Positions 5,982 through 13,101 of a DNA stretch of 13,101 nucleotides are shown piece after piece; position 1 is the first letter of the stretch; each line of letters opens with the position of its first letter. A program made the translations under genes and the position numbers. This DNA is from Bacteroidia bacterium (GTDB lineage Bacteria; Bacteroidota; Bacteroidia; Bacteroidales; GCA-2748055): NCBI GenBank assembly GCA_004525825.1, contig SPBY01000033.1, forward strand, positions 1 through 13,101, read 5' to 3'. Under the pieces are notes generated by a model. That model was not told the origin of the DNA. It did no database searches and was given only the letters and a program-made list of their open reading frames with translations.

Positions 5982-7271
5982 TCAATCTGCATGAATCGTC
6001 TGAAACTTCTCCATAAAATCAGGGTCGATGTCCACTCCCGATCCTGGCCCTGTGGGAACTTTCACCACGCCATTTACACTTTGAAGAGGGGAGGTCTTAC
6101 ATTCAAAGACAATGTTGGTTCTGAATCCCTTGAACTCGTGATGGGGCATGGCATTGGGCAGTGCAGATACAAAATGCATCATATAGAGAAATCCCAAATC
6201 TCCTCCAGACATATGTGGGGTACATGATTTTCCAAATGCCTGGGCCATCCATGCCACTTTCATCGACCTGATCATTCCTCCGAAATAGTATATATCGGGC
6301 TGGACAATCTGAAGACCATTGTTGGCTATCAACCAGCGAAAGCCGTGAAGGCTGAATTCCTGTTCACCACCGGCAACGGGAATGGACAGCGCATCGGCCA
6401 CCTGTTTGGTCTCCTCGTACCAATGGAAGGGAACCGGCTCTTCAAAAAACTGGTAATTATATTCTTCCAGCAATTTTCCGGCCCGGATCGCTTCATCCAC
6501 CGAATAGAAGCCATTGGCATCGGCATACAATACCATATCATCACCAAATGTTTTTCGCACCAGGGGGATCATGGTTTCAGTCCTCCCCGGAGGTGCTAAA
6601 GCATGTAGATCTTCTGTCTCAAACATGAGTCCGCCAACTTTTATTTTAAGCGCCCTTGCATTGTTCTCGCCCACATCCCGTGAGATCAGTTCCATGGACT
6701 CCTCCACGGGTTTATCGCGGTATTCGGTGGCCTGGTAAACCTCCACGTCCGGATGATGTATATTCCCTATCAGCTGGCCCATGGATTTTTCAGCGATATG
6801 CCCCATCATATCAAGAATGGCAAATTCGAGGGTGGCAAGAGGAATTCCAAGTGCCAGCCCCGATAATCTGAAATTGAGTCTGTAGATATATACTCTTTCC
6901 ATGATCAGGTCAAGGTCACGCGCATCTTTATTGATAAAAAAAGGTTGTATCAGATTGGTAAAAATCGGATATAGAGTCCGTATTGAACCGTGACCTACTG
7001 ATATTCCTACGGCACCATCCTTGGAGCGTACCCGGCAGAGAAAATTATTTTTATAACGGAGTAATTCAATGGTTTCAATGATGACCGGTGAAGTGAATTC
7101 TTCTTTTTTAAATACCGGTTGTTTAAGGATTTGATCCAGCTTCTCGTAATTATCCCTGAGTGCAGTGGGAGGAATGACAGGATCGTTCGGACTGCAGGAT
7201 GAAAGGGGAAATGTGGCGGCGAGGCCTCCGGCAACAGTAGTCGAAATAAATTGACGTCGGTTGGTTTTCAT
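5982..7271 (-). CDS. Tat-exported mandelate racemase/muconate lactonizing-type enzyme
   Basis: Enolase-superfamily enzyme of 429 residues, mandelate-racemase subgroup: metal-dependent abstraction of a proton alpha to a carboxylate, usually sugar-acid dehydration or racemisation. The leader has twin arginines (NRRQF, 4-8) and a lipobox-like LSSC ending at C26, so it may be a Tat-exported lipoprotein. The capping domain spans roughly 60-190. The barrel shows the base motif KIK (K209/K211), metal ligands D241 in DANG, E277 in FFEEP and E303 in GGEQ, and H353 in TPHM, matching the catalytic His of mandelate racemase. All key residues are present, so it is likely active. It is the last of three co-directional minus-strand genes. 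Substrate unknown; acid-sugar dehydratases are the closest functional analogy. Confidence 0.92.
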   Translation of the reverse strand: MKTNRRQFISTTVAGGLAATFPLSSCSPNDPVIPPTALRDNYEKLDQILKQPVFKKEEFTSPVIIETIELLRYKNNFLCRVRSKDGAVGISVGHGSIRTLYPIFTNLIQPFFINKDARDLDLIMERVYIYRLNFRLSGLALGIPLATLEFAILDMMGHIAEKSMGQLIGNIHHPDVEVYQATEYRDKPVEESMELISRDVGENNARALKIKVGGLMFETEDLHALAPPGRTETMIPLVRKTFGDDMVLYADANGFYSVDEAIRAGKLLEEYNYQFFEEPVPFHWYEETKQVADALSIPVAGGEQEFSLHGFRWLIANNGLQIVQPDIYYFGGMIRSMKVAWMAQAFGKSCTPHMSGGDLGFLYMMHFVSALPNAMPHHEFKGFRTNIVFECKTSPLQSVNGVVKVPTGPGSGVDIDPDFMEKFQTIHAD

Positions 7272-7315
7272 AGCAGGGGTATTTATTTCCGCTTAATTTA
7301 CAAAAAACTAGAATG

Positions 7316-7332
7316 GTTTGATCAGTTTGATC
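7316..7332. repeat. tandem GTTTGATC direct repeat
   Basis: GTTTGATC occurs at 7316-7323 and 7325-7332, nine bases apart, in the 113-base gap upstream of the enolase-superfamily gene on the minus strand. It may be a regulator site; the downstream AGTTTTTTG stretch on the minus strand could instead be part of a weak terminator for the CotH gene. Confidence 0.35.
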
Positions 7333-7384
7333 CGGTGTGAGGTGCGAAATTCGAGGACAATGCTGGAAAGTGAATGATAAGCAG

Positions 7385-8548
7385 TTATTGGCAGCTTGGA
7401 GTGGACTCGATCTCTGATTTGAGCCGGTTGACGCGCGTAATGATGTCCTGATGCAGCCCTTCGAATTCTTCAGCCGGAAATTCTGAGCCAAGAAGGCTCT
7501 GAGCGGCATTGAGGCGATCGGTAAGCTGTTTCACCGACCCTGCGGTCGTGAGGAACCCGGAAAGGATTTCAAGGTACCTGGCTTCATACACGGGATCCTC
7601 CAACAGTTTTCTGGAAAGGAATCCTTCCACGGGACTGCACAGGGCTGGTTCCATGGGTTCCTGACTTCCATTCATGTCCCAGGGCAGCATATTGAAACGT
7701 CCGGGAAGCTCTTCATAAAGGTAATAGTTATGCCCGGTAATCGGGTAATAGTCAAACGAACCAAGGGCAACATTGCCCGCCAGGTAGGTGAGTACGCCTT
7801 CAATATCAAACACTTCTCCGATATCGTCAGCTTGTCCCGAATTCAGCACCTCCAGAGCATGGAGCAGTGAGGAATGATCGCTTTCATCGGGCCACTTGTG
7901 ATTGATATCGGGATAATCGGAAATGCTTGGACCACGGTATCGCAACAAGCCTGATATTTGCTCGGGCTTGTACAAGTCTCCGTATGGCTCGTTGAAGTGA
8001 CCCTTGAGAAAGACGCCATCGACCTGTTCCACCAGAGAGTAGACACCCAGATCTTCTTGATTGACTGTAACATGTGCAAAGGATGTCCGCGATGCTGCCA
8101 CACCAAATTCCCTCCATGCATGGTAACCCATGAAATCACGTATGATTGTTAGGGGGGGGCCATTGAAATTGTTGTTCAGGTTCAGTTTCTCGAGTCCATC
8201 CAGAGTCTGGTCTGCTGCGTAGCGATTGAAATCAAGTTTTAACGGAAAACTGTGACCTTTCGAGAGTGCAATCGAGATATGCCCCTTGAGTCGTATGCCT
8301 ATATCACTGTCCAGCCTTTTTCCGTCGAAGCGCAGTTGCGCGTGATAATAGGGGCGGTCGGGATTTACGTTTTCATAAGCTTCCGCTTCATCGATGATCG
8401 ACTGCCAGTCAGCTTCAGACAAGGACAGTTCAACGGTATGGACAATTGATTCGTCGAATACTTCAAGATCAGCAGGATCTTCCAAACGCTCACAAGAAGC
8501 GACAAGAATCCAGTATAACAGGATCAAACCGGCAGTTCGGATTCTCAT
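7385..8548 (-). CDS. CotH kinase family lipoprotein
   Basis: CotH-family protein of 387 residues. Members of this family include secreted atypical protein kinases (spore coat CotH of Bacillus). The signal peptide ends in the lipobox LVASC with lipidated Cys19, so the protein should be membrane-anchored outside the cytoplasm. Family motifs in order are GIRLKGHIS (84-92), KLDFNRY (94-100), LNLNNNF and IRDFMGYHAW (122-145), LGVYSLVEQVD (167-177), GDLYKP (190-195) and FNMLPWDMNGS (285-295), where D291 fits the metal-binding or catalytic aspartate. The C-terminal 80 residues are helical. An eight-C run lies within the codons for NGPPL (plus strand 8152-8159). It sits 78 bases after the FAD oxidoreductase stop and 113 before the next gene. 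Function in Bacteroidota is not established. Confidence 0.9.
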   Translation of the reverse strand: MRIRTAGLILLYWILVASCERLEDPADLEVFDESIVHTVELSLSEADWQSIIDEAEAYENVNPDRPYYHAQLRFDGKRLDSDIGIRLKGHISIALSKGHSFPLKLDFNRYAADQTLDGLEKLNLNNNFNGPPLTIIRDFMGYHAWREFGVAASRTSFAHVTVNQEDLGVYSLVEQVDGVFLKGHFNEPYGDLYKPEQISGLLRYRGPSISDYPDINHKWPDESDHSSLLHALEVLNSGQADDIGEVFDIEGVLTYLAGNVALGSFDYYPITGHNYYLYEELPGRFNMLPWDMNGSQEPMEPALCSPVEGFLSRKLLEDPVYEARYLEILSGFLTTAGSVKQLTDRLNAAQSLLGSEFPAEEFEGLHQDIITRVNRLKSEIESTPSCQ

Positions 8549-8610
8549 TTCTCACCTGGATTGGTTAGACATCAGGTAATTTACCAAACAAGTTATGAAA
8601 TTTTTAAATT

Positions 8611-8620
8611 TGATGCATCA
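8611..8620. repeat. perfect palindrome TGATGCATCA
   Basis: A 10-base perfect palindrome seven bases beyond the FAD oxidoreductase stop and about 60 bases upstream of the CotH start. It could be a regulator site for CotH or chance. Confidence 0.25.
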
Positions 8621-8626
8621 GTAATT

Positions 8627-9769
8627 CTAATTCCCAAACCACCGGGCTTTGTTGCGCTCTCCAATAGATCTCTTTTCGTCCGCCAGCGTGGTGGATACGC
8701 CTCGATGAATTCCTGTCGCGGTAGACTTTGTGTAAAAATCCACATCTGCGCGTCCTACCATGCCTTCCCCAAACTCCACATAACAGGAACCTGTACCGTC
8801 GTAGCCCATGGTGAAATCATGCCCTTCATATTCTGCAATGATGTGTTCTGCTGCACTGCGAGCTGCCCCTGCAGCAAAAGATCCTGATTTTGGAATGCCC
8901 GTACTGGCCACATCGCCAATGGCGTAAACGTTTGGAAATTTGGTAAGCATGCTATGCTTATTGACAGGGATCCATTCATCAAAGACCAATCCACTTTGCT
9001 CAACGACCCCGGAGACACAATGTTCCGGAATACCGAGAAACAGATCGAATGGCATCTCTCTTCCATCGTCAAGCTCAGCTACCTTGCGTTTGGCATCGAT
9101 GGAACCCACCATCATATCGGGGATGTAGCTGATGTTCTTTTTCCGGAAGGCCTTCAGCAATGCTTTTGAGGTACCATAAGAGGGGGGGATGGGTAATTCA
9201 AAGGGCACCACCAGGCTGATGTCGCAGTTCTTCCGAACCCCCTGACGGACCAGATATTCATGCAGCAGCAGTGCGGTTTCACTGGGTGCCGGAGGGCACT
9301 TGAAAGGGAAGGAGCATACACCGACAATGACATGACCCTTTTTAAATGTGGGCAGTATATCCCGCACCTTCTCGGCACCATTGAAAGTATAGAATTCATG
9401 TCCTGCCTCAGCCAATCCCGGTGTGGCTCCAATGTTGTAATCGGCTCCTAGGGCTATCACCAAGACATCTGTATCATATGCTCCGCTTTGGGTGGTAACA
9501 CGCCTGCTTACCGGATCTATGGATGTAATGGTTTCCTGACGAAACTGAACTCCTGGTTTGTTAATCTGTCTGTATGAGTGTTTCACCGATTTGGCCGACT
9601 GGCGCCAAAACATGACATCCAGCTTCGAATAGCCAAAAAAGAAAGATTCATTTTTATCGATCAGGGTAAGATCGAGGCCATCACCGATTCTTTCGGAAAG
9701 GGTGGCAGCGATTTCCAGGCCCCCAAAGCCTGCACCAAGCACAAGCACGCGTAATTTATTCTTTCCCAC
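8627..9769 (-). CDS. FAD/NAD(P) oxidoreductase, sulfide:quinone reductase/FCSD-like
   Basis: Two-dinucleotide-binding flavoprotein of 380 residues in the NDH-2/sulfide:quinone reductase group. FAD binding: VLVLGAGFGGLE (8-19) with acidic D38, and YAIGDVAS (282-289) near the flavin. C158 in KCPPAP matches the redox cysteine of sulfide:quinone reductases and flavocytochrome c sulfide dehydrogenases, and C319 in GSCYVEFG matches their second cysteine, so a redox disulfide next to the flavin is plausible. There is no signal peptide, no heme motif and no obvious membrane anchor. The start codon is GTG: upstream in frame there is no ATG before a TGA. A seven-C run lies in the PIPPS codons (plus strand 9182-9188). 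It is the first of three minus-strand genes. Sulfide or persulfide oxidation is inferred from the cysteines only. Confidence 0.87.
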   Translation of the reverse strand: MGKNKLRVLVLGAGFGGLEIAATLSERIGDGLDLTLIDKNESFFFGYSKLDVMFWRQSAKSVKHSYRQINKPGVQFRQETITSIDPVSRRVTTQSGAYDTDVLVIALGADYNIGATPGLAEAGHEFYTFNGAEKVRDILPTFKKGHVIVGVCSFPFKCPPAPSETALLLHEYLVRQGVRKNCDISLVVPFELPIPPSYGTSKALLKAFRKKNISYIPDMMVGSIDAKRKVAELDDGREMPFDLFLGIPEHCVSGVVEQSGLVFDEWIPVNKHSMLTKFPNVYAIGDVASTGIPKSGSFAAGAARSAAEHIIAEYEGHDFTMGYDGTGSCYVEFGEGMVGRADVDFYTKSTATGIHRGVSTTLADEKRSIGERNKARWFGN

Positions 9770-9847
9770 CTGTATAGAACGCTCCGACCATGCACATGTT
9801 CATTCCATCGGCGGGAGCTCACTTTAGCTCTATATTTTTCATTAATC

Positions 9848-11176
9848 TTATATCCTTGACCGGACGGTGGTATTTTCGTTGATGCAGCCTTTCACCCGGT
9901 AGGAATCCCCTTCCTTCAGGTCCCTAAAGAAGATTTCTTCTTTGCTGGGATACTGGCCCTTGTAGTCAATAAGCTTCTGCCTGGCCTCCACTTCTAGGGA
10001 AGGATCCAATGAGGCGGCTTTTGCATACTTGTCAGACGCTGCCCAAAAAGCTGCTCGCTTTTCAAAATCATCCCCCAGGTTGCTTCGTGAAGCAATGATG
10101 GCATCCCCAAGGGTCATATATGCTTTGCCAAAATCACTATTGTTGAGAATGGCTTCACGGGCATAAAAGATGGCTTCGCAGTAGTCCTTGTTGGCACTGC
10201 TCACAACGGCCAGCTCATAGAACCACGCTGCCAGGGTTTCTTTTTCAATATTCGCTCCAAGGACAGCCATTTCTAAATAGCTGGCTGCTTTAGGGAAATC
10301 GCCCCTGGAAATAAACAGGAAGGCCAGATTGTGAGCGGATTCGGGGCCTGGTGTAAATCTGTAAAGATTTTCCAAAGCTGCCGCATAAATTTCCGAATCC
10401 TTGCAGCCCGAGGATTCATAGAAGCTGATCACCTGTTCAAGGAAAGTTTTATCGTTTGCATTCTGCTTAAACTGCGGTTCATAATAATAGTCGAGTGTTT
10501 TGCAGGAAAAAATATCTTCCTTTAGCATGATCTCGTCGATGGTTGTCCGGGCCTTCTTCCAACGCGAGCTCATGCCCTCCATATGGTCCAGGATCCCCCT
10601 TACCATTAAATAATCCTCAATAACCTGATTTTCATCAATGATTTCCTTCCTGTTCAGGGAAATACTGGCCGATATGAAGTTGAATATTACCGCCTCCTTC
10701 GACTCCATTGCTTCAAGCTCGATGCTCCTTCTGAGCAAAGTGTAGGCTTTTTGCACCTGTTCAATATCCTCTCTGCCATATTTGAGCAGATCTATTCCCT
10801 GGCGACCCAGAACATTTCCTTCACCTCCAAAATATTCCATCCGTTGGTCATAAATGAGCATCAGGGTATCGATCAGGCTTTCTCTGTCCGGCCCATCTGG
10901 AGCTGCTTCAATGAAGCTGTGGTACATGGTGACTCCGTCCAGGTACAACTTCTCGCTGGCGGCCGGGTAATTATAAAAAAGATCCCACCAGGGACCGATG
11001 GCATGTTCATAGAGCTCGATTTTATAAAACTCCCTGTAAAAGGAGAGGGACCTCACATAGCTGATACTGTCCTTACTCGTGCTATATTTCGATCCGTTCC
11101 CGTCCAGGGAAAATGAAGGAGCCACAATCAGAAAAATCAGCGCTGACAGAATCAGCGCTTTGAGGGTTTTTTCCAT
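9848..11176 (-). CDS. secreted tetratricopeptide-repeat protein
   Basis: A 442-residue protein with a Sec signal peptide (MEKTLKALILSALIFLIVAPSFS, cleaved near residue 23). The mature part is almost entirely helical. Degenerate TPR helices are visible at SAHNLAFLFISRGDFPKAASYLEMAVLGA, then AWFYELAVVSSANKDYCEAIFYAREAIL and AYMTLGDAIIASR, then a unit ending in ASDKYAKAASLDPSL. The end, GDSYRVKGCINENTTVR, is a short beta tail seen in a recurrent family of Bacteroidota TPR proteins. It is probably a periplasmic or outer-membrane-associated scaffold. Binding partners are unknown. It is separated by 78 bases from the FAD oxidoreductase downstream and could be cotranscribed with it. Tandem GTTAA boxes lie about 100 bases upstream. 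Confidence 0.87.
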   Translation of the reverse strand: MEKTLKALILSALIFLIVAPSFSLDGNGSKYSTSKDSISYVRSLSFYREFYKIELYEHAIGPWWDLFYNYPAASEKLYLDGVTMYHSFIEAAPDGPDRESLIDTLMLIYDQRMEYFGGEGNVLGRQGIDLLKYGREDIEQVQKAYTLLRRSIELEAMESKEAVIFNFISASISLNRKEIIDENQVIEDYLMVRGILDHMEGMSSRWKKARTTIDEIMLKEDIFSCKTLDYYYEPQFKQNANDKTFLEQVISFYESSGCKDSEIYAAALENLYRFTPGPESAHNLAFLFISRGDFPKAASYLEMAVLGANIEKETLAAWFYELAVVSSANKDYCEAIFYAREAILNNSDFGKAYMTLGDAIIASRSNLGDDFEKRAAFWAASDKYAKAASLDPSLEVEARQKLIDYKGQYPSKEEIFFRDLKEGDSYRVKGCINENTTVRSRI

Positions 11177-11782
11177 TCTCCAGTATTTTAGTCAGCACAT
11201 TGATTATTAATTATTTACTAAACTGTAACGTGGAGCCATCCATAATGTTAATGTCCGTGGCCGCTTAATAGAAGTTTTAACTTTCCTTTAACAAATCACA
11301 GGATTGTGTCATCCAGTGTTCGAATTGCGATTTAGCAATCCTATTAAGCTATACAAGGTCGACAAAATAAATGAGCCATACGTCTTATTGATAATTACTC
11401 TCTTACTCATAAAACTAAAACCCCGTTATCATGAAAAGAATCGTTTCAAGAATCCTTATTATTATGTGGGAACTGTTGGGCGAAGAAGGATACACTATAC
11501 CAGGGAAAATCATGCAATGTGTCAGAATGCGCGATTATAAACAGTTGTGGTATATGGAAAAGCTATCATATTACCCGGATTAATTACCACGCCGGACCAG
11601 ATTCTCAGGGTCTGGCAAACTGGTAAAACAATAGGTAAGCAAGATGATAGAGTGTTTGCATCATCAGCTTTAAAAAAATTCGTACCTTTTTCTTCCCTCA
11701 GGAAAATTAACACCTGCATGCGTAACTTATCAAACATTGATATATCAAATAACTCTCATTAACTAAGCTAAAATCCTTAAAC
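11177..11782. other. 606 bases without a confident gene
   Basis: This region holds the minus-strand TPR promoter and the plus-strand promoter of the LolA-like gene. In between, three plus-strand frames are open in overlapping fashion: ATG 11431 to TAA 11583 (50 codons, MKRIVSRILIIMWELLG...), a frame open 11435-11626 with six cysteines and no start, and GTG 11547 to 11762 (VVYGKAIILPGLITTPDQ...). The first has a start context (GTTATC then ATG) like the gene at 5515. None has a convincing family match. A decayed gene or non-coding DNA is most likely. A small hairpin ATTGC/GCAAT lies near 11324-11339. Confidence 0.5.
11275..11295 (-). promoter_or_regulatory. tandem GTTAAA boxes upstream of the TPR gene
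   Basis: The minus strand reads TGTTAAAG then AGTTAAAA, with GTTAAA cores 11 bases apart, about 98 bases upstream of ATG 11176. The arrangement resembles the boxes at 2741-2760 and 12986-13005, at a similar distance from a start codon. Confidence 0.35.
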
Positions 11783-12505
11783 ATGAAAATCTTTAAAACT
11801 ATTCTACTTCTGAATGTATTAGTAAGCTGTGGAGTACTTGTTTCTGCGCAGAGCTCCGAAGAGATAATCTCAAAGTATGTAAAGGCCATTGGCGGAAAAA
11901 AGAAATTAAGCAAGATTCAATCTTTTTATACGGAAAGCGAAGCCGACATAATGGGCAATCCGAGCCTTCAAAAGGTCACGGTACTGAACGGCAAGGGTTA
12001 CAAGATGGAAATGGAAATCATGGGAGCAGTTATTACAAGCTGCATCACCGAAGATGGCGGCTGGACCATCAACCCCATGGCGGGTGGCAGTGCTGCGGAG
12101 GATATGACTGAAGATCAATACGATGAAACCAGATCCCAGATCTTTGTCGGTGGTCCCTTCACCGTTATCGGTGATTTAGGATACAAGGCTGAAGCACTGG
12201 GAAATGAAACATTAGGTAATGTTAATGCAGCCAAAGTACAATTAACCACCGCCGGGGGGACTTCTTCTCTTCATTTTTTTGATCCCGCAACCGGTTTCCT
12301 GATACAATCTATACAGGAGAGTGATATGCAGGGTCAGATGGTTGAGACCGTAATAAGCTTTTCAGATTACAAGGAAGTAGACGGTATCACACTACCGCAT
12401 ACCGTATCGCTGGATGTCGGAGGAGGGATGTTTGAGATGATAAGCAATGTCACCAAAGTAGAGGTCAATAAGCCGGTAGACCCGGCCATCTTTATTAAAC
12501 CATGA
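11783..12505 (+). CDS. secreted LolA-like outer membrane lipoprotein-sorting protein
   Basis: A 240-residue exported protein with a signal peptide (residues 1-22, VSA before Q23). The mature start, EEIISKYVKAIGGKKKLSKIQS, is the typical opening of Bacteroidota LolA/LppX-fold proteins. It is followed by repeated beta strands (KVTVLNGKGYKMEMEIMG, GGWTINPM, AAKVQLTTAGGTSSLHFFDPATGFLIQS) and the usual FSDYKEVDGITLPH segment near residues 194-207, ending with FIKP. Such proteins fold as half-barrels that bind lipids or hydrophobic ligands in the periplasm. Ligand and partner are unknown, and it is not the canonical chaperone gene context. Its 3' end overlaps by 11 bases the stop of the minus-strand serine hydrolase remnant. 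Confidence 0.88.
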   Translation: MKIFKTILLLNVLVSCGVLVSAQSSEEIISKYVKAIGGKKKLSKIQSFYTESEADIMGNPSLQKVTVLNGKGYKMEMEIMGAVITSCITEDGGWTINPMAGGSAAEDMTEDQYDETRSQIFVGGPFTVIGDLGYKAEALGNETLGNVNAAKVQLTTAGGTSSLHFFDPATGFLIQSIQESDMQGQMVETVISFSDYKEVDGITLPHTVSLDVGGGMFEMISNVTKVEVNKPVDPAIFIKP

Positions 12506-12683
12506 TCAGAAATTTTACCAGCTTTGATGGTTCAAGCCACCTGGTGACAATCACAAGGTCGTTCTCCTGGTCTACCACAATGTAGTTTCCTCCGAATCCT
12601 GATGCGTAAAATGCTGATTGTGGAGCTTCAGCTACGGATCTTTTGCCTTTGTTGAGCACCTGCTCAGGTTTTGGTCTGAGCAG
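12495..12683 (-). pseudogene. C-terminal remnant of a beta-lactamase-family serine hydrolase
   Basis: The minus strand, read from just after a TGA at 12684-12686, gives 62 residues: LLRPKPEQVLNKG..., then FYASGFGGNYIVVDQENDL, VIVTRWLEPSKL and KFLIMV, then TAA at 12495. The ASGFGGNYIVV...DLVIVTRW pattern is the final beta strand pair of class C beta-lactamase-like (PF00144) serine hydrolases, whose catalytic SxxK and YxN motifs lie far upstream and are absent. So only the tail remains. No start codon is present at the 5' end. It overlaps the 3' end of the LolA-like gene by 11 bases and abuts an 8-base inverted repeat at its truncated end. Confidence 0.7.
12660..12683. repeat. perfect 8-bp inverted repeat CTGCTCAG/CTGAGCAG
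   Basis: CTGCTCAG (12660-12667) and CTGAGCAG (12676-12683) are separated by eight bases (GTTTTGGT). The outer edge coincides exactly with the truncated end of the serine hydrolase remnant and lies seven bases past the stop of the beta-barrel fragment. It may be a hairpin at that transcript's end or a trace of the rearrangement. Confidence 0.5.
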
Positions 12684-12690
12684 TCAAATA

Positions 12691-12969
12691 CTATTTACCC
12701 GGAATGTTGTAGGTTGCCCTGAGGGCCAGAGTTAAATTGTGATCTTTGTAATCCTGGTATTCACCTTTATTGATGTTTAGGATTCCAGGAGTTACCCGAA
12801 AGCCAACCCCAAAATTGTTATTAAACTCCTTACCAAGACCCAGAGGAATGCCAAAATCAAATATTTTGATGTAGTCTCTGTAATTATAGGAGACCCTCGC
12901 CCCAATCGTCTTCCCAACTGGCACCCTGCATCCAAAAGATTGAGATCCCACTATTGTATTTCTAAACAT
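12691..12969 (-). pseudogene. C-terminal fragment of an outer-membrane beta-barrel protein
   Basis: 92 residues of alternating amphipathic strands: IGARVSYNYRDYIKIFDFGIPL, LGKEFNNNFGVGFRVTPG, and the final LTLALRATYNIPGK. This matches the C-terminal half of PorT/OmpW-like outer-membrane barrels of Bacteroidota, which normally have about 180-220 residues and a signal peptide. Here the first half is missing: a stop lies seven codons upstream of ATG 12969 and no signal peptide is found nearby. The ATG is probably internal. It may be a 5'-truncated gene or one whose upstream part was displaced. It ends seven bases before the inverted repeat at 12660-12683. Confidence 0.6.
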
Positions 12970-12985
12970 CTCTTGATCAAGACAT

Positions 12986-13005
12986 TGTTAAATAGGGTGT
13001 TAATT
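12986..13005 (+). promoter_or_regulatory. second tandem TGTTAAAT-type box
   Basis: TGTTAAAT (12986-12993) and TGTTAATT (12998-13005) start 12 bases apart. A TTG (13018-13020) and a TATACCTTG (13039-13047) about 18 bases further on resemble Bacteroidota -33/-7 elements. An ATG at 13098 at the window edge could be the start of the gene they drive, 92 bases downstream. Confidence 0.35.
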
Positions 13006-13101
13006 GTCGATGATACCTTGTACTCTAAGCAGCATTGGTATACCTTGTCGTTTATCCCTGTCTCTGCAAAGTGAATAGCTTTGAAATAATTCAAATCATG
13101 A

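Noticed and set aside
9815..9840. Hairpin GAGCT/AGCTC followed by TATATTTTTC as a plus-strand terminator
   Set aside because: The stem is only five base pairs and there is no plus-strand gene upstream to terminate.
11547..11762. Possible short-chain dehydrogenase C-terminus (GKAIILPGLITTP)
   Set aside because: The resemblance is limited to a few residues, the frame starts at GTG just after a stop, and no catalytic YxxxK segment exists upstream in any frame.
12951..13101. Minus-strand frame open from the window edge (NYFKAIHFAETG...)
   Set aside because: It contains the tandem TGTTAAAT element, which recurs in non-coding DNA at 2741, and it overlaps the barrel fragment; no start and no family pattern are visible. 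It could be the end of a gene beyond the edge, but support is too weak.
1..13101. CRISPR array, toxin-antitoxin pair, defence or biosynthetic cluster
   Set aside because: No regularly spaced repeats, no recognisable toxin/antitoxin or nuclease families, and no clustered biosynthetic enzymes were found on either strand.

Overview
The window looks like ordinary chromosome of a Bacteroidota bacterium, probably a Bacteroidales/Marinilabiliales-type environmental lineage. This rests on the protein families (Tat-signal Gfo/Idh/MocA oxidoreductases, Tat-signal enolase-superfamily enzyme, CotH lipoprotein, LolA-like secreted protein, PorT-like outer-membrane barrel), on signal peptides ending in SAQ/FGQ, on the scarcity of strong Shine-Dalgarno sites, and on moderate GC with AT-rich intergenic DNA. 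No rRNA, tRNA, CRISPR array, intact insertion sequence or phage gene was seen.

Layout. 1-2351 (+): the last codons of an upstream gene, then two consecutive Gfo/Idh/MocA oxidoreductases, both with twin-arginine leaders, probably one sugar or cyclitol oxidation operon. 2380-2594 (-): a small secreted-protein gene broken by what looks like a single A missing from an A run. 2837-3118 (+): a small conserved protein behind a promoter-like region holding tandem TGTTAAAT boxes. 3282-4343 (-): a secreted alpha/beta hydrolase. 4344-4677: a structured divergent intergenic region. 4678-5928 (+): a six-helix membrane protein, then a small secreted alpha/beta-barrel-like protein ending in a clear intrinsic terminator. 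5982-9769 (-): three co-directional genes with gaps of about 80-115 bases: an FAD/NAD(P) oxidoreductase with the sulfide-dehydrogenase-type cysteine pair, a CotH-family lipoprotein, and a Tat-exported mandelate-racemase-like enzyme. 9848-11176 (-): a secreted TPR protein. 11177-11782: 600 bases without a confident gene. 11783-12505 (+): a secreted LolA-like protein. 12495-12969 (-): two gene tails in a row, a serine hydrolase C-terminus and an outer-membrane beta-barrel C-terminus, which look like decay remnants.

How the genes fit together. Most of the products are predicted to be exported (Tat, Sec or lipoprotein), which suggests periplasmic or surface metabolism. The two Gfo/Idh enzymes and the enolase-superfamily enzyme fit oxidation and dehydration of sugar or sugar-acid substrates, but no transporter, SusC/SusD pair or glycoside hydrolase is present to name the substrate. 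I do not see a clear new multi-gene system. The observations most worth checking are a recurring tandem GTTAA box in four intergenic regions, the one-base frameshift with its possible -1 slippage signal, mutually exclusive hairpins upstream of the hydrolase gene, long poly-C tracts inside two adjacent coding regions, and the row of truncated genes at the right end.
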